From Euryodendron excelsum (taxonomy: Eukaryota > Streptophyta > Magnoliopsida > Ericales > Pentaphylacaceae), in assembly GCA_033060915.1 (NCBI GenBank), contig CM065377.1, positions 81,432,275 to 81,496,274 of the forward strand: a DNA stretch of 64,000 nucleotides, read 5' to 3'. Shown in pieces: positions 59,801 to 64,000 of this stretch (positions within the stretch are counted from its first letter, which is position 1; every line of letters begins with the position of its first letter). The notes below the pieces were generated by a model that was given only the letters and a program-made list of their open reading frames with translations, made no database searches and was not told where the DNA came from. The translations under genes were made by a program, and so were the position numbers.

Positions 59801-59937
59801 GCATCAAAATCGACGAAATCGGCAATGAAATCACAGGAGATATCCTCACAGGCGTCCAGCCAGTACGAGGGGCCCCGCACGTCCTCCTCTTCCGGCGAAG
59901 GATTAACGCTTTCTGAAACCCTACCCTCCCCATCCAT
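17039..59937 (-). CDS. DCL1: DICER-LIKE 1, complete 20-exon gene
   Basis: This is the nuclear RNase III enzyme that cuts pri- and pre-miRNA hairpins with HYL1 and SERRATE (family knowledge). Coding exons: 59937-58669, 57234-57121, 47276-47066, 46881-46487, 46405-46174, 27473-27301, 27207-27085, 27007-26847, 26722-26489, 26376-26226, 26138-25956, 20950-20789, 20707-20612, 20500-19872, 19512-19412, 19281-19091, 19018-18095, 17975-17811, 17711-17341, 17216-17039. Phases join without a break to give 2,020 residues. Visible landmarks: Arg-rich N-terminus; helicase motif I GAGKT (384-388) and motif II DECH (490-493); motif VI QSRGRAR near 875; DUF283 near 920-1080; PAZ within about 1170-1400; RNase IIIa ERAELLGDA (1492-1500); RNase IIIb RLEFVGDA with E1720 and D1724; two C-terminal dsRBDs (about 1855-2020). 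All RNase III acidic residues are present. The protein is slightly longer than Arabidopsis DCL1 (1,909), mostly in exon 1. Exon order, the [13 protein letters not shown] start and the miR162 site separate it from DCL2-4. Every junction is GT-AG except intron 10. Confidence 0.97.
17341..17711 (-). CDS. DCL1: DCL1 exon 19: dsRBD1 and start of dsRBD2
   Basis: 371 nt starting [20 protein letters not shown]. dsRBD1 is seen in [20 protein letters not shown] and [21 protein letters not shown] Lys/Glu-rich linker follows, then [19 protein letters not shown] begins dsRBD2. Donor TATAG|GTAAGA. Confidence 0.95.
17811..17975 (-). CDS. DCL1: DCL1 exon 18: end of RNase IIIb
   Basis: 55 residues beginning [33 protein letters not shown] supplies the second acidic pair, D1816 and E1819. 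Acceptor TTCAG|ATTCGA, donor AGG|GTTAAT. Confidence 0.95.
18095..19018 (-). CDS. DCL1: DCL1 exon 17: RNase IIIa and most of RNase IIIb
   Basis: 308 residues, the largest internal exon. RNase IIIa shows [13 protein letters not shown] (E1495, D1499) and [10 protein letters not shown] (D1627, E1630), with an acidic insert [12 protein letters not shown] between. RNase IIIb starts with [20 protein letters not shown] (E1720, D1724). Acceptor TCGCAG|ATTTTG, donor CAG|GTCTTG. Confidence 0.96.
19091..19281 (-). CDS. DCL1: DCL1 exon 16: PAZ to RNase III connector
   Basis: 191 nt encoding [39 protein letters not shown] and NYPVPASK. Acceptor GAAG|GTGATT, donor AAG|GTATTA. Confidence 0.94.
19412..19512 (-). 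CDS. DCL1: DCL1 exon 15: end of PAZ
   Basis: 101 nt encoding [20 protein letters not shown] and [13 protein letters not shown]. Acceptor AACAG|GTATGG, donor GAAG|GTATGC. Confidence 0.94.
19524..19742 (-). ncRNA. Candidate foldback RNA in DCL1 intron 14
   Basis: Within the 359-bp intron 14, 19524-19570 and 19691-19742 are imperfect inverted repeats. A perfect 14-bp core (AATGCACCTTTGTT at 19539-19552, its complement at 19713-19726) is extended on both sides. GTGC-TGAAG pairs inward after a 3-nt bulge, GACCG and TAGC pair outward, giving about 39 pairs over about 50 nt by hand alignment, with a loop of about 120 nt. In Arabidopsis the homologous intron 14 carries MIR838. The sequence here is not MIR838. 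It could instead be an old MITE with long terminal inverted repeats. Confidence 0.4.
19872..20500 (-). CDS. DCL1: DCL1 exon 14: PAZ domain
   Basis: 629 nt starting [20 protein letters not shown] and including [34 protein letters not shown] and YADYYKQK. This is most of the PAZ domain, which binds the 3' overhang of the RNA hairpin. Acceptor ATGCAG|TTGGCA, donor AAAA|GTATGA, phase 2. Confidence 0.95.
20612..20707 (-). CDS. DCL1: DCL1 exon 13, short
   Basis: A 96-nt exon, easily missed. It encodes [20 protein letters not shown] followed by [12 protein letters not shown]. Acceptor GATAG|GTGTTA, donor CAG|GTTGAT, phase 0. Its first 10 nt complete the miR162 site. Confidence 0.94.
20698..20800 (-). 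promoter_or_regulatory. miR162 complementary site across the exon 12/13 junction
   Basis: The last 12 nt of exon 12 (20800-20789, CTGGATGCAGAG) and the first 10 nt of exon 13 (20707-20698, GTGTTATCGA) join in spliced mRNA into a near-perfect complement of miR162, with a one-base bulge at the junction. It differs from the Arabidopsis DCL1 site, as I recall it, at one base. In Arabidopsis this site mediates negative feedback of DCL1 by miR162. The 81-bp intron 12 interrupts it, so only spliced RNA can be targeted. Confidence 0.9.
20789..20950 (-). CDS. DCL1: DCL1 exon 12: pre-PAZ (platform) region
   Basis: 54 residues from [20 protein letters not shown] to LFGNELDAE. Acceptor GTGCAG|GGAGAA, donor GAG|GTATGT. 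Its last 12 nt form the first half of the miR162 complementary site. Confidence 0.94.
21945..22475. repeat. GACAC/GTATCC-type dispersed repeat
   Basis: The ends read GATATGGATACAGATACAAC and GTCGGTATCCGACATG...CATACTTCTTA. A related, oppositely oriented sequence begins TAAGAAGCACCGACACGG at 48304. The middle has long TA runs. Class unknown; possibly a Mutator-like MITE. Confidence 0.4.
22663..22911. mobile_element. Stowaway-type MITE
   Basis: 249 bp with terminal inverted repeats containing TCCCATTTTATGT, flanked by TA on both sides (22661-22662 and 22912-22913). The TIR sequence CTCCnTCnGTCCCATTTTAT is the classic Stowaway end. Confidence 0.9.
23880..24610. repeat. About 360-bp tandem duplication in intron 11
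   Basis: GTTCATGGACATACACTACATTTATA...AACATAAATAGCTACATT (24115-24205) recurs from 24475 to 24575. GTACATGTA and ATGTTGATTC words in the preceding 120 bp repeat at the same offset. Confidence 0.65.
24829..25083. mobile_element. Foldback element with internal 57-bp tandem repeats
   Basis: The ends are about 49-bp inverted repeats (CACATGTTAAG...TCTGGTTGT...CAAAGTATTGAAAGTTGT and its complement at the right end). Between them sit three direct copies of a roughly 57-bp unit (TGGGGCCCATATTTTTCACA). A MITE-like, non-coding element; target duplication not resolved. Confidence 0.7.
25956..26138 (-). CDS. DCL1: DCL1 exon 11: end of DUF283 and linker
   Basis: 61 residues, [20 protein letters not shown] to [13 protein letters not shown]. 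Acceptor GTGCAG|GCTGTT, donor CTCCAG|GTTAGT, phase 0 at both ends. The 5.0-kb intron 11 follows. Confidence 0.94.
26139..26225 (-). other. DCL1 intron 10, GC-AG type
   Basis: An 87-bp intron with donor CAG|GCATGT and acceptor TGTGCAG. A GT three bases further inside the intron (GCAT|GTTAGC) would break the frame with exon 11, so GC is the parsimonious donor. Confidence 0.8.
26226..26376 (-). CDS. DCL1: DCL1 exon 10: DUF283, with GC donor
   Basis: 151 nt encoding [18 protein letters not shown] and SSMRLAQQ. The acceptor is TTTCAG|ATATTC. The only donor that keeps the phase with exon 11 (AVCLAACKK) is CAG|GCATGT, a GC rather than GT dinucleotide. Confidence 0.92.
26489..26722 (-). CDS. DCL1: DCL1 exon 9: start of DUF283
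   Basis: 234 nt from [20 protein letters not shown] to [14 protein letters not shown]. This is the start of the Dicer dimerisation domain (DUF283, a dsRBD-like fold). Acceptor TTCTAG|GGGAAA, donor GACAG|GTGCAG. Confidence 0.94.
26847..27007 (-). CDS. DCL1: DCL1 exon 8: helicase motifs V and VI
   Basis: 161 nt encoding [20 protein letters not shown] and [20 protein letters not shown]. It carries the motif V/VI residues of the Dicer helicase. Acceptor TGTAG|GTGACT, donor AGAG|GTACTT, ending in phase 2. Confidence 0.95.
27085..27207 (-). CDS. DCL1: DCL1 exon 7: helicase C-terminal lobe
   Basis: 41 residues, [20 protein letters not shown] to [11 protein letters not shown]. Acceptor GTGCAG|GTTTTT, donor CGT|GTATGT. 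The preceding 93-bp intron reads through in frame, so an uncritical gene model would fuse exons 6 and 7. Confidence 0.92.
27208..27300 (-). other. DCL1 intron 6, frame-neutral and stop-free
   Basis: A 93-bp GT-AG intron, exactly 31 codons, without a stop in the DCL1 frame. Retention would add 31 residues (starting [14 protein letters not shown]) into the helicase C-terminal lobe, between LVLPK and VFAELPS. Confidence 0.85.
27301..27473 (-). CDS. DCL1: DCL1 exon 6: start of helicase C-terminal lobe
   Basis: 173 nt. After the split Val it reads [20 protein letters not shown], then [13 protein letters not shown] and [18 protein letters not shown]. The acceptor is GTATAG|TTGTCT and the donor AAG|GTTGAT. 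The exon boundary with exon 5 gives [11 protein letters not shown], matching the DCL1 pattern. Confidence 0.93.
27834..28645 (-). mobile_element. LINE fragment A, 3' end
   Basis: The minus strand encodes the zf-RVT end of a plant L1: [40 protein letters not shown] and [15 protein letters not shown]. The 3' end has an A tract (T run 27834-27845 on plus). The 5' end is truncated near 28645. A short tandem repeat of GGTTAAGTAAAGAT lies near the tail. Confidence 0.85.
28924..30296 (-). mobile_element. LINE fragment B, 3' part
   Basis: Minus-strand pieces [40 protein letters not shown] and [19 protein letters not shown] are the region after RT and the zf-RVT domain. An A tract (plus T run 28924-28931) marks the 3' end. 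It is interrupted at 30296 by a Copia element and continues at 32401. Confidence 0.85.
30297..30434 (+). repeat. 5' LTR of the small Copia
   Basis: 138 bp, TG...CA ends, with a TATA-like GAATATAGAGGAGACTGAC stretch conserved in both LTRs. Confidence 0.9.
30800..32248 (+). pseudogene. Copia RT/RNase H remnant
   Basis: [42 protein letters not shown] and [12 protein letters not shown] (intact YVDD box), then [21 protein letters not shown] stop and shifts lie at 31046-31130 and 31480. The end carries [12 protein letters not shown] and [19 protein letters not shown], the usual terminal motifs. Confidence 0.88.
32256..32400 (+). repeat. 3' LTR of the small Copia
   Basis: 145 bp, starts TGTTGAGAGTAACATATGAG and ends CTCTCCAACA, roughly 85% similar to the 5' copy by eye. 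Confidence 0.9.
32469..33874 (+). mobile_element. Short non-autonomous LTR retrotransposon
   Basis: LTR 1 (32469-32777) and LTR 2 (33580-33874) share TTAGAAATTA...TTCTAGATAATACTA... TCAATTTCCAA. TGGTATCAGAGC at 32781-32792 is a primer-binding site just after LTR 1. Flanks CGTAC and CGGAC look like a mutated 5-bp target duplication. The 800-bp interior has no RT or integrase, only a Lys/Glu-rich broken ORF (around [20 protein letters not shown]). A TRIM/LARD-like element. Confidence 0.85.
33875..35055 (-). mobile_element. LINE fragment B, endonuclease end to RT
   Basis: The minus strand reads [20 protein letters not shown] (end of the endonuclease domain), [20 protein letters not shown] and [17 protein letters not shown] (RT fingers). 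Stops and shifts are frequent. It is probably the same LINE as 28924-30296, split by the two LTR elements. Confidence 0.8.
35056..35999. other. Unassigned intronic stretch
   Basis: No ORF or repeat of known type. It lies between the LINE and the recognisable end of the caulimovirid, and may be viral non-coding or unrelated sequence. Confidence 0.3.
36036..36891 (-). pseudogene. Caulimovirid RNase H and C-terminal remnant
   Basis: In several frames: [20 protein letters not shown] (connection), then degraded RNase H sequence, and after it [20 protein letters not shown], a conserved C-terminal stretch of such polyproteins. Confidence 0.65.
36892..38011 (-). pseudogene. Caulimovirid reverse transcriptase remnant
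   Basis: [20 protein letters not shown], then [35 protein letters not shown] and [14 protein letters not shown] (YIDD active site), then [18 protein letters not shown]. Breaks lie at about 37680 and 37070. A direct duplication of about 55 bp (37089 and 37143) repeats the ALSLFQ/APSLFQ segment. Confidence 0.9.
38236..38454 (-). pseudogene. Caulimovirid aspartic protease remnant
   Basis: [19 protein letters not shown] occupies the position of the D-T-G-A active site; the Thr is replaced by Ile. It is preceded by acidic sequence [17 protein letters not shown]. Confidence 0.75.
38560..40750 (-). pseudogene. Caulimovirid coat-protein region with zinc-knuckle remnants
   Basis: The minus strand has a coiled-coil-like stretch [17 protein letters not shown], a Pro-rich acidic part (39382-39873), and near 38620-38650 a zinc-knuckle end [11 protein letters not shown] whose first Cys is lost. 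A basic, Cys/His-containing stretch lies at about 38760-38850. The frame is broken many times. Confidence 0.55.
40758..41460 (-). pseudogene. Caulimovirid movement protein remnant
   Basis: A 30K-superfamily-like segment. [35 protein letters not shown] and [12 protein letters not shown] are followed by [20 protein letters not shown] in a shifted frame. Assignment rests on pattern and on position ahead of the coat region. Confidence 0.65.
41930..41941 (-). promoter_or_regulatory. Caulimovirid tRNA-Met primer-binding site
   Basis: On the minus strand TGGTATCAGAGT, nearly complementary to the plant initiator tRNA-Met 3' end. It lies about 500 bp before the movement-protein region, as expected for the origin of the viral minus strand. 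Confidence 0.7.
41960..43020 (-). mobile_element. LINE fragment C: ORF1 end and start of ORF2
   Basis: The minus strand has [20 protein letters not shown] (start of the L1 endonuclease ORF, duplicated once in tandem) and downstream [17 protein letters not shown] with [10 protein letters not shown]. The higher-coordinate part resembles a Gly/Lys-rich ORF1 end. It may be the 5' part of LINE B, separated by the caulimovirid. Confidence 0.65.
42373..42420. repeat. 48-bp poly(C) tract
   Basis: An uninterrupted run of 48 C on the plus strand, followed by TTCC and an A run. It sits inside LINE fragment C. Confidence 0.9.
44130..45012. mobile_element. Non-autonomous hAT-type element
   Basis: 883 bp. 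Terminal inverted repeats CAGTGGCGGAGGCAGG and CCTGGCTTCGCCACTG, flanked by a perfect 8-bp target duplication TATATTAT (44122-44129 and 45013-45020). No transposase ORF; the interior is AT-rich. Confidence 0.92.
45100..46030 (+). other. Unassigned, possibly a LINE-like tail
   Basis: A stretch of broken coding-like plus-strand sequence ends with GTACTTTTCTATATGTTGG, TAATGAAAAACAAACC and an A-rich run near 45890, which resembles the 3' end of a plant LINE. No domain could be named. Confidence 0.25.
46174..46405 (-). CDS. DCL1: DCL1 exon 5: inter-lobe region
   Basis: 232 nt encoding [18 protein letters not shown] through an acidic stretch [13 protein letters not shown]. Acceptor TTGCAG|GTTGCT, donor CATG|GTGAGT, ends in phase 1. 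The 18.7-kb intron 5 follows it in transcription order. Confidence 0.93.
46487..46881 (-). CDS. DCL1: DCL1 exon 4: helicase insert domain
   Basis: 395 nt, from [20 protein letters not shown] to GQWCAYK. It covers the region between the two RecA-like lobes, including [19 protein letters not shown]. The acceptor is AAGCAG|GTGTTT. The donor lies at TACAAG|GTGCAG; its exact base is uncertain by two positions from my reading. Confidence 0.93.
47066..47276 (-). CDS. DCL1: DCL1 exon 3: helicase motif II (DECH)
   Basis: 211 nt starting [17 protein letters not shown]. It includes [19 protein letters not shown] (Walker B DECH) and motif III in [10 protein letters not shown]. The acceptor is GTGCAG|GTTTTA and the donor AAAGG|GTATTG; it ends in phase 1, with the Gly codon split. 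Confidence 0.95.
47534..48302. mobile_element. MITE-like element with GGCTCCGTTTG ends
   Basis: The left end GGCTCCGTTTGTTTTGACGG and the right end (complement) GGCTCCATTTGTTTCTCTGT are inverted repeats about 23 bp long with several mismatches. It encloses a CA/CT microsatellite. Target duplication not clear. Confidence 0.55.
47729..47826. repeat. Compound (CA)n(CT)n microsatellite
   Basis: About 11 CA units pass into about 36 CT units. It creates long false ORFs (Ser-Leu and Arg-Glu repeats) on both strands. Confidence 0.95.
48303..48610. repeat. GACAC-type repeat, second copy
   Basis: It begins TAAGAAGCACCGACACGGAC, contains a TATATAACATATA run, and ends in GTCAGACACATGTCCGATGC. Related to 21945-22475 in opposite orientation. 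Confidence 0.4.
50276..52204 (+). pseudogene. LINE ORF1 (gag-like, CCHC zinc knuckle)
   Basis: It starts [20 protein letters not shown] with a basic [11 protein letters not shown] stretch. A DUF4283-like part reads [40 protein letters not shown] and [11 protein letters not shown]. The knuckle [14 protein letters not shown] lies at 51152-51193. A TAG at 50837-50839 replaces the conserved Trp of GPW. Frameshifts separate the pieces. A Ser/Pro-rich tail ends before ORF2. Confidence 0.85.
52240..56259 (+). pseudogene. LINE ORF2 (endonuclease, RT, zf-RVT, RNase H)
   Basis: It starts [20 protein letters not shown] (endonuclease); [17 protein letters not shown] and [12 protein letters not shown] follow. 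[57 protein letters not shown] and [15 protein letters not shown] (FADD box). zf-[16 protein letters not shown]. RNase [41 protein letters not shown] and [13 protein letters not shown] stops at 52594, 52786, 53409 and 53640; shifts at about 53130, 54740 and 55440. Confidence 0.93.
56651..57020. mobile_element. hAT-type MITE, 370 bp
   Basis: Terminal inverted repeats TAGGGGTG and CACCCCTA, perfect 8-bp target duplication TTGCATAG (56643-56650 and 57021-57028). The interior is rich in CGGGTCGGGTTGG-type words, known from a common plant MITE group. It is 100 bp from exon 2. Confidence 0.93.
57121..57234 (-). CDS. DCL1: DCL1 exon 2: helicase
   Basis: 38 residues (424-461), from [20 protein letters not shown] to REFETKQ. 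Flanked by ATGCAG acceptor and CAG|GTAGCT donor, phase 0 at both ends. It matches the helicase segment containing [12 protein letters not shown] that follows VPKVPLVYQ in DCL1. Confidence 0.95.
57235..58668 (-). other. DCL1 intron 1 (1.4 kb)
   Basis: GT-AG intron, AT-rich. No transposon ends or conserved element were recognised. Confidence 0.85.
58669..59937 (-). CDS. DCL1: DCL1 exon 1: N-terminal region and helicase motif I
   Basis: Residues 1-423, ending in phase 0 at CAG|GTAAAT. The start is the ATG before [17 protein letters not shown]; the DCL1-typical [13 protein letters not shown] and [15 protein letters not shown] follow. The middle is low complexity: an Asn run (codons AAT/AAC, near 59460-59500) and a (Arg-Glu)n run from a GAGAGG hexamer repeat near 59160-59190, beside basic RKRPRDWE sequence that may serve as nuclear localisation signal. 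The end carries the Q-motif region and Walker [10 protein letters not shown]. It is about 100 residues longer than I would expect from Arabidopsis. Confidence 0.95.
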
Positions 59938-60650
59938 TACTACTCTTTATTTATTTTATTAATTTACTACTATGATACACTAAATCAACTACAGCAATAG
60001 GAACAACAGAGGCCAAATCGCAATAAAAAAATTAAAGAAAAAGAGACAGAAACAGATTCTCAGATAGAATTAGAGTACATAAAAAAAAGTACAAAGAAGA
60101 AGAACAACCAAAACAATAAAAACAGAGAGTGAATGAGGAGTTCTTTATTAAGTTAAGAGATGGATTGAGTCGGAGGCAGTGGCGGTAGTGGTACCGCCTG
60201 TGCACGGGATTTGTTGCAAACAAACTGCAGTACAGCGGACTCAACAACGTTCTGTGGAAGGTAAGTTCAACTCTTTTTTAAGAGCAGAGAGAGAGAGAGA
60301 GCAAAAGTATGGGGGTGGAGTTTGCAGATTAGCGTGGGATAGACCGTACGAAGCACGCAAATAGTTTAGCCCTCAGAACCAAATTGTGTGATTCAAAGAT
60401 TCTACGCACGATCTATCTAACGCGATTCTGCCCTCTTCGCCCCCCACCAAAACCCCCAATCCAAAACAGAACTCTCCAACAAAACAAACTCTTCCCTCTA
60501 ATCCTTTTTCCAGTTTAGACCCTCTACCGCTTCTCTTCTCTCCCTCTGTTCGCGTCTCGTATCTGCGCTTTTCTTATTGACAGAGAGAGGGAGAGGGAGG
60601 AGGGAGAGGGAGAGTGAAAACACAAAGACTACCCTTTTAGTTCGATGACA
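59938..60650 (-). promoter_or_regulatory. DCL1: DCL1 5' leader and proximal promoter
   Basis: The sequence upstream of the DCL1 ATG contains CT-rich tracts when read on the minus strand (60582-60616, and a GA/CT run at 60280-60300), a common feature of plant leaders and core promoters. A minus-strand 71-codon ORF (60247-60032) could be an upstream ORF if transcription starts further out. I found no convincing TATA box or 5' UTR intron, and the transcription start is unknown. Confidence 0.4.
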
Positions 60651-61200
60651 AATGGGATGAGGTTTAACTTCTTGTTTTAAGTTCCACAGACCTGATTTCC
60701 GTGCGGGTGGGGATGGGGTTGGGTTGAAAATGGGAGGCTCTAGGGTTGAGTACCTGAGGGTGTTTTTGTAATCACACTACTTCTCAGTTTTGTGAAGTCT
60801 AAACTCAACCACATAAGATCGCTGTCACCCCACCCTTCAAAGACGGGTCAAGCTACTAGGCAATTAGCCTTTCCCCAAAAGTGTGCGGGTCACTGGACTG
60901 GCTTCAAGAGAATTACCAATCGGAGGTAGACACGGTCTTTACCATTTTCCATTATATCTTCTCATGATCTCCGTGCTCTTTGCTTACGTGCTTCCCTCCA
61001 GCCGAGGGTCATCAGAAGCTATCATGAACCATGTTATCAGTACAAATTATGTAGTGCTCGCGTAACATGTCTTTACTCCTGCTCTTTTTCTCATTATCTC
61101 ATTTGTCATTTTCTCATTTGTTAGGTAAAATATTTAGCTCATCCAAAAGAGAATACGGTGAAAAATAAAGTAAGAATGTCAAATGAAGTGCTCTTAAAGC
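60651..61200. other. Upstream intergenic stretch
   Basis: No gene or repeat recognised; possibly distal promoter of DCL1. Confidence 0.3.
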
Positions 61201-61439
61201 ATTTTTTTATAATAATATACTGTTTATTGCGCGACAGAGAGAAAAAGTACGAAATTGCACGTGAATTGGAGGTGGGGCGAATTTGTGAGGAGCCATTGGA
61301 CAAGTAGTGATAGTGTAGTAGTAATCTCTTCCTGTTCTAGTTGTAGGACTTTTGGTTCTTTGTACTTTTTCAACTCTTGGAATACTGCCCACGTGTATTG
61401 GACTTCGATACAAAGATTTTGATTAAAAACAAGGGTAGT

Positions 61440-62480
61440 GTCATGGGTTGTCACATGTGGCACGTCTGGGGTCGCGGGGGACCTCGGCGTGGAGCATGTC
61501 TGAGCATGATTGGTCGGTGGCATGGCAATCTCGTAATTTGTATTTTTTATATTTATTGAATTTATGGATTATGACTCCTCGAGGGGGTAGGATGTTTCTT
61601 CCTATCAGTTTGGAGATGGCTCAGAATGCTATTAAAAGGGGGGGCATGGTGTTGACTCTACCACCCCCTGGTGCTACCGAAAGGGACAGCATTCAAGTGA
61701 GTCCCCCAAGGGAGTGGGCGAGACTTGGGGGCCAGCTGTGGCACGTGGCCGCAGTCCTCATGCTAGTCAAGGGGCTACATGGACGGCATTGTGCCCGGTG
61801 GGGCAAATGTTGGGCATTAGCGTCGAGGATGGGGTTGTGGCATTCGCACCCGCTACGCCATAATTATAAAGTGGTGGGGCTTATGTCCATGACGGATTGG
61901 ACCTCGGTGTGCACACTTGCATGCCGTGTGTCTCGTGTGCACTTGCGCATTGGGTTCACGCTTGTGCACACGGCTGCTTGGTTTGGCTAGCATTGGTGTC
62001 GCGGGACGCTATGCTGTGGGCTTAACAGTCGCTATTCAGTGGTGCCTTTCCTTGCAGGCAACCTTGACGCGGAGCGCTAAGAGCTTCAAGGATGGAGGCG
62101 TTGTGCCTAACAGGTGATGCTTGGCTGACGCGCGCATGTCTAGTGGCACATGGCCATCTGGCTTGTGTTTCAAGAGGGACTGGCGTTAAGCACATTGCTT
62201 GTCGTGTGTGCGCGCATTTGAGTATGGCGTTGCTATCGCCTATAGCTTGGGTTGCCTTATGGCTTGAGCATCAGAGGTCCGTGCTTAAAGAGTTATGCGG
62301 GGCATTACGGATGGATCCTGGACAAGCGCATAATCTTATGCCTTGGTGTTTGAGTTTGGCAGGACTATTGCTTGGAGCATAGTCGCCTCACGGGTGTATT
62401 CCACTGCGTATGATCATGGCGGGTCGCATTACTGTCACCGTGTGGTGCCCGGCCTGCCAGCCCGTGACAGGTAGCCTTAT
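61440..62480. repeat. GC-rich block, probably repeat-derived
   Basis: About 1 kb rich in GTGGCACG, GGCATTGTGCC, GTGTGCACTTGCGC and similar words, in sharp contrast to the AT-rich flanks, starting with TGTCATGGGTTGTCACATG and ending in CAGCCCGTGACAG. Plus-strand ORFs of 180 and 96 codons have no recognisable domain and look like chance ORFs in GC-rich DNA. Confidence 0.4.
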
Positions 62481-64000
62481 TAGTTATTTGGGTTCATTTT
62501 GCCTGATCATGAAGTTTTGGCATATCTGGACCTAAACCTACTAGCTTTTAAATATGGGTCACCTAGATCCTTGAGGTTTTGTGTGTTGACAATTGAACGC
62601 ATCACATGTTGTTGCTTCGTAGCTTATTTTTGTTTGTTGATTAATTTGACCAAATTAATTAACAAATCTATCCCCAATTTGTAATAAAAAAAAAAAACAA
62701 GGAAATATATTAAGAAACAAATCTATAAAGACTAGTTACAAAGCAAATTGGCCACTAGATTGATAAATAAATAGAGAGAATAAAAAGAGGGAAAAAAAGA
62801 GAGATAGGTGATTGATTGATGTGGGGTGTGATGGTATTTTTTTTTTTTTTAAAAAGTCAACCCCACACAACCCATTAAAAGAGAAGCAGAGGTGATAGCA
62901 TAACTTGTGTTTCCAATTATCTAATTATATATATATATATATATATCTATGTATATAGCATGCAAAAAAAATTCTAAAAAATATCCCCACAATTAACAGT
63001 GGTTTATGGAGACTAAAGACAAGGAGCTAGGTGTCTGGCTTTTAAAGGTAGTGGTTTGAGGCGAAAATTAACTCTTTGTTATTTTCATGTTTTTATATAA
63101 ATATTTTCATAGCAAAATAGCTCGTAGTTTAGTATGAGAGAAATTACTCTGACATCTCTTAAGGAATCCCATAATAACATGATATGTATCATTCGTCCTG
63201 TTTGTAAAATTATAAAGATCTTGATTTTTTTTTGTTTTTAGTAAAAAGCCTTGTGAATTATGATGAGAGTTAACATACATGTTTTGGATAAATAAAGGGT
63301 TAATCACAATTTAGTTCTAATGGTGGGGATAATGGCTTCTCCCTGGTGATGGATTTCAGCGAGTTGGTGGTTAAGAAAGTTGGGTTGTTGGATGGTAATA
63401 ATGATGAATCTGGGGATGGTGGTTAATAGTTTAAAGTGTGAGGATAGATCATGTGAGGTTATATCCTGAGGGGCTAAATTACCGGACAATTATTTGTTCG
63501 TACATTTTTTACACTACTATTATTTGGGCATTTCACATTTTGATGAGTCATTTTAATTGCTAATGGCATGAAAGTGGTGATGATGGGCATGGAAAGAATG
63601 CAATTTGGGCATTTCGCATGGAGCACACCTAGGGATTTATGTAATAATGTTTAGCGTCGATTTGAACTTTATGTTAGATGTTGTTGGACCAATTTTATGG
63701 ATTTTTATTAGGTTTCAGTAGTAAGGGGCGTTTTGGTAATTTTTAAACTTGTTGGACTTGGGTTGCTTTATGGATCAAGTTAGGTATTTAAGTCTCATAT
63801 GTCGTTTTTAGGTGTAGAATATTCTAGTCAATCAAAGTTTCTTAATTTTCTAGTTTTGGAATCATATGCTAATAGAATTAGGAGAACTCAACAGCTTTTA
63901 TTCTTAAATTCTAGAGTTGAGTTTATAGAATTTGTGTGACATTTTTGTGGTTTTGTGTGAAGCTTTGTATAACCTTACTGTAGCAATTATTTTTTTTTTG
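62481..64000. other. AT-rich intergenic DNA
   Basis: No gene seen. It contains an A run at 62686-62697, a T run at 62838-62850 and an (AT)n microsatellite at about 62927-62946. Confidence 0.4.

Noticed and set aside
58902..59933. 343-codon minus-strand ORF and several plus-strand ORFs over exon 1
   Set aside because: They are alternative frames of DCL1 exon 1, whose true frame gives the conserved [12 protein letters not shown] and GAGKT motifs.
61448..61990. 180-codon plus-strand ORF in the GC-rich block
   Set aside because: High GC lowers stop frequency; composition and lack of any motif suggest a chance ORF.
1..64000. CRISPR arrays, bacterial operons, rRNA or tRNA genes
   Set aside because: None seen. 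The spliced gene, plant-type LINEs and Copia elements point to plant nuclear DNA.
1..64000. Naming the species
   Set aside because: The DCL1 sequence and large introns suggest a eudicot, perhaps a woody one, but nothing seen by eye is diagnostic. A search of the DCL1 protein would settle it.

Overview
This is plant nuclear DNA, from a eudicot by the look of the protein. It is AT-rich and full of degraded retrotransposons. One gene can be assigned with confidence: a complete DICER-LIKE 1 (DCL1) on the minus strand. Its start codon is at 59937 and its stop codon at 17039. I could place all 20 coding exons from splice sites and reading phase. They total 6,063 nt and encode 2,020 residues in the order DExH helicase, DUF283, PAZ, RNase IIIa, RNase IIIb, dsRBD1, dsRBD2. 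The gene covers about 42.9 kb, so about 86% of it is intron. I cannot name the species; a woody eudicot with transposon-expanded introns is an inference.

Layout. 1-16.3 kb is intergenic repeat: an AT-rich tandem duplication, an antisense Copia fragment with its LTR (2.3-4.1 kb), a deletion-derivative Copia (4.5-5.5 kb), a block of short tandem arrays (5.7-8.2 kb), a dead Copia split by a 1.4-kb insertion (8.6-15.4 kb), and a second copy of the first LTR (15.4-16.0 kb). 17.0-59.9 kb is DCL1. Four introns are long. Intron 11 (5.0 kb) holds a Stowaway MITE, a 360-bp tandem duplication and a foldback element. Intron 5 (18.7 kb) holds LINE remnants broken up by a small Copia, a short non-autonomous LTR element and a degraded endogenous caulimovirid, with a hAT-type element beside them. 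Intron 2 (9.8 kb) holds a 6.1-kb LINE with a perfect target-site duplication and a 370-bp hAT MITE. Intron 1 is 1.4 kb. 60-64 kb is the DCL1 upstream region plus anonymous sequence that includes a GC-rich block.

Regulation visible in the sequence. The miR162 complementary site is conserved and spans the exon 12/13 junction, so only spliced mRNA carries it. Intron 14, the intron that carries the MIR838 hairpin in Arabidopsis DCL1, contains a long imperfect foldback of unrelated sequence, which makes it a candidate for self-processing of DCL1 pre-mRNA. Intron 10 appears to use a GC donor. Intron 6 is 93 bp, free of stops and in frame. A DCL1 gene whose introns contain a pararetrovirus and several retroelements is biologically notable, because small-RNA pathways restrain such elements.
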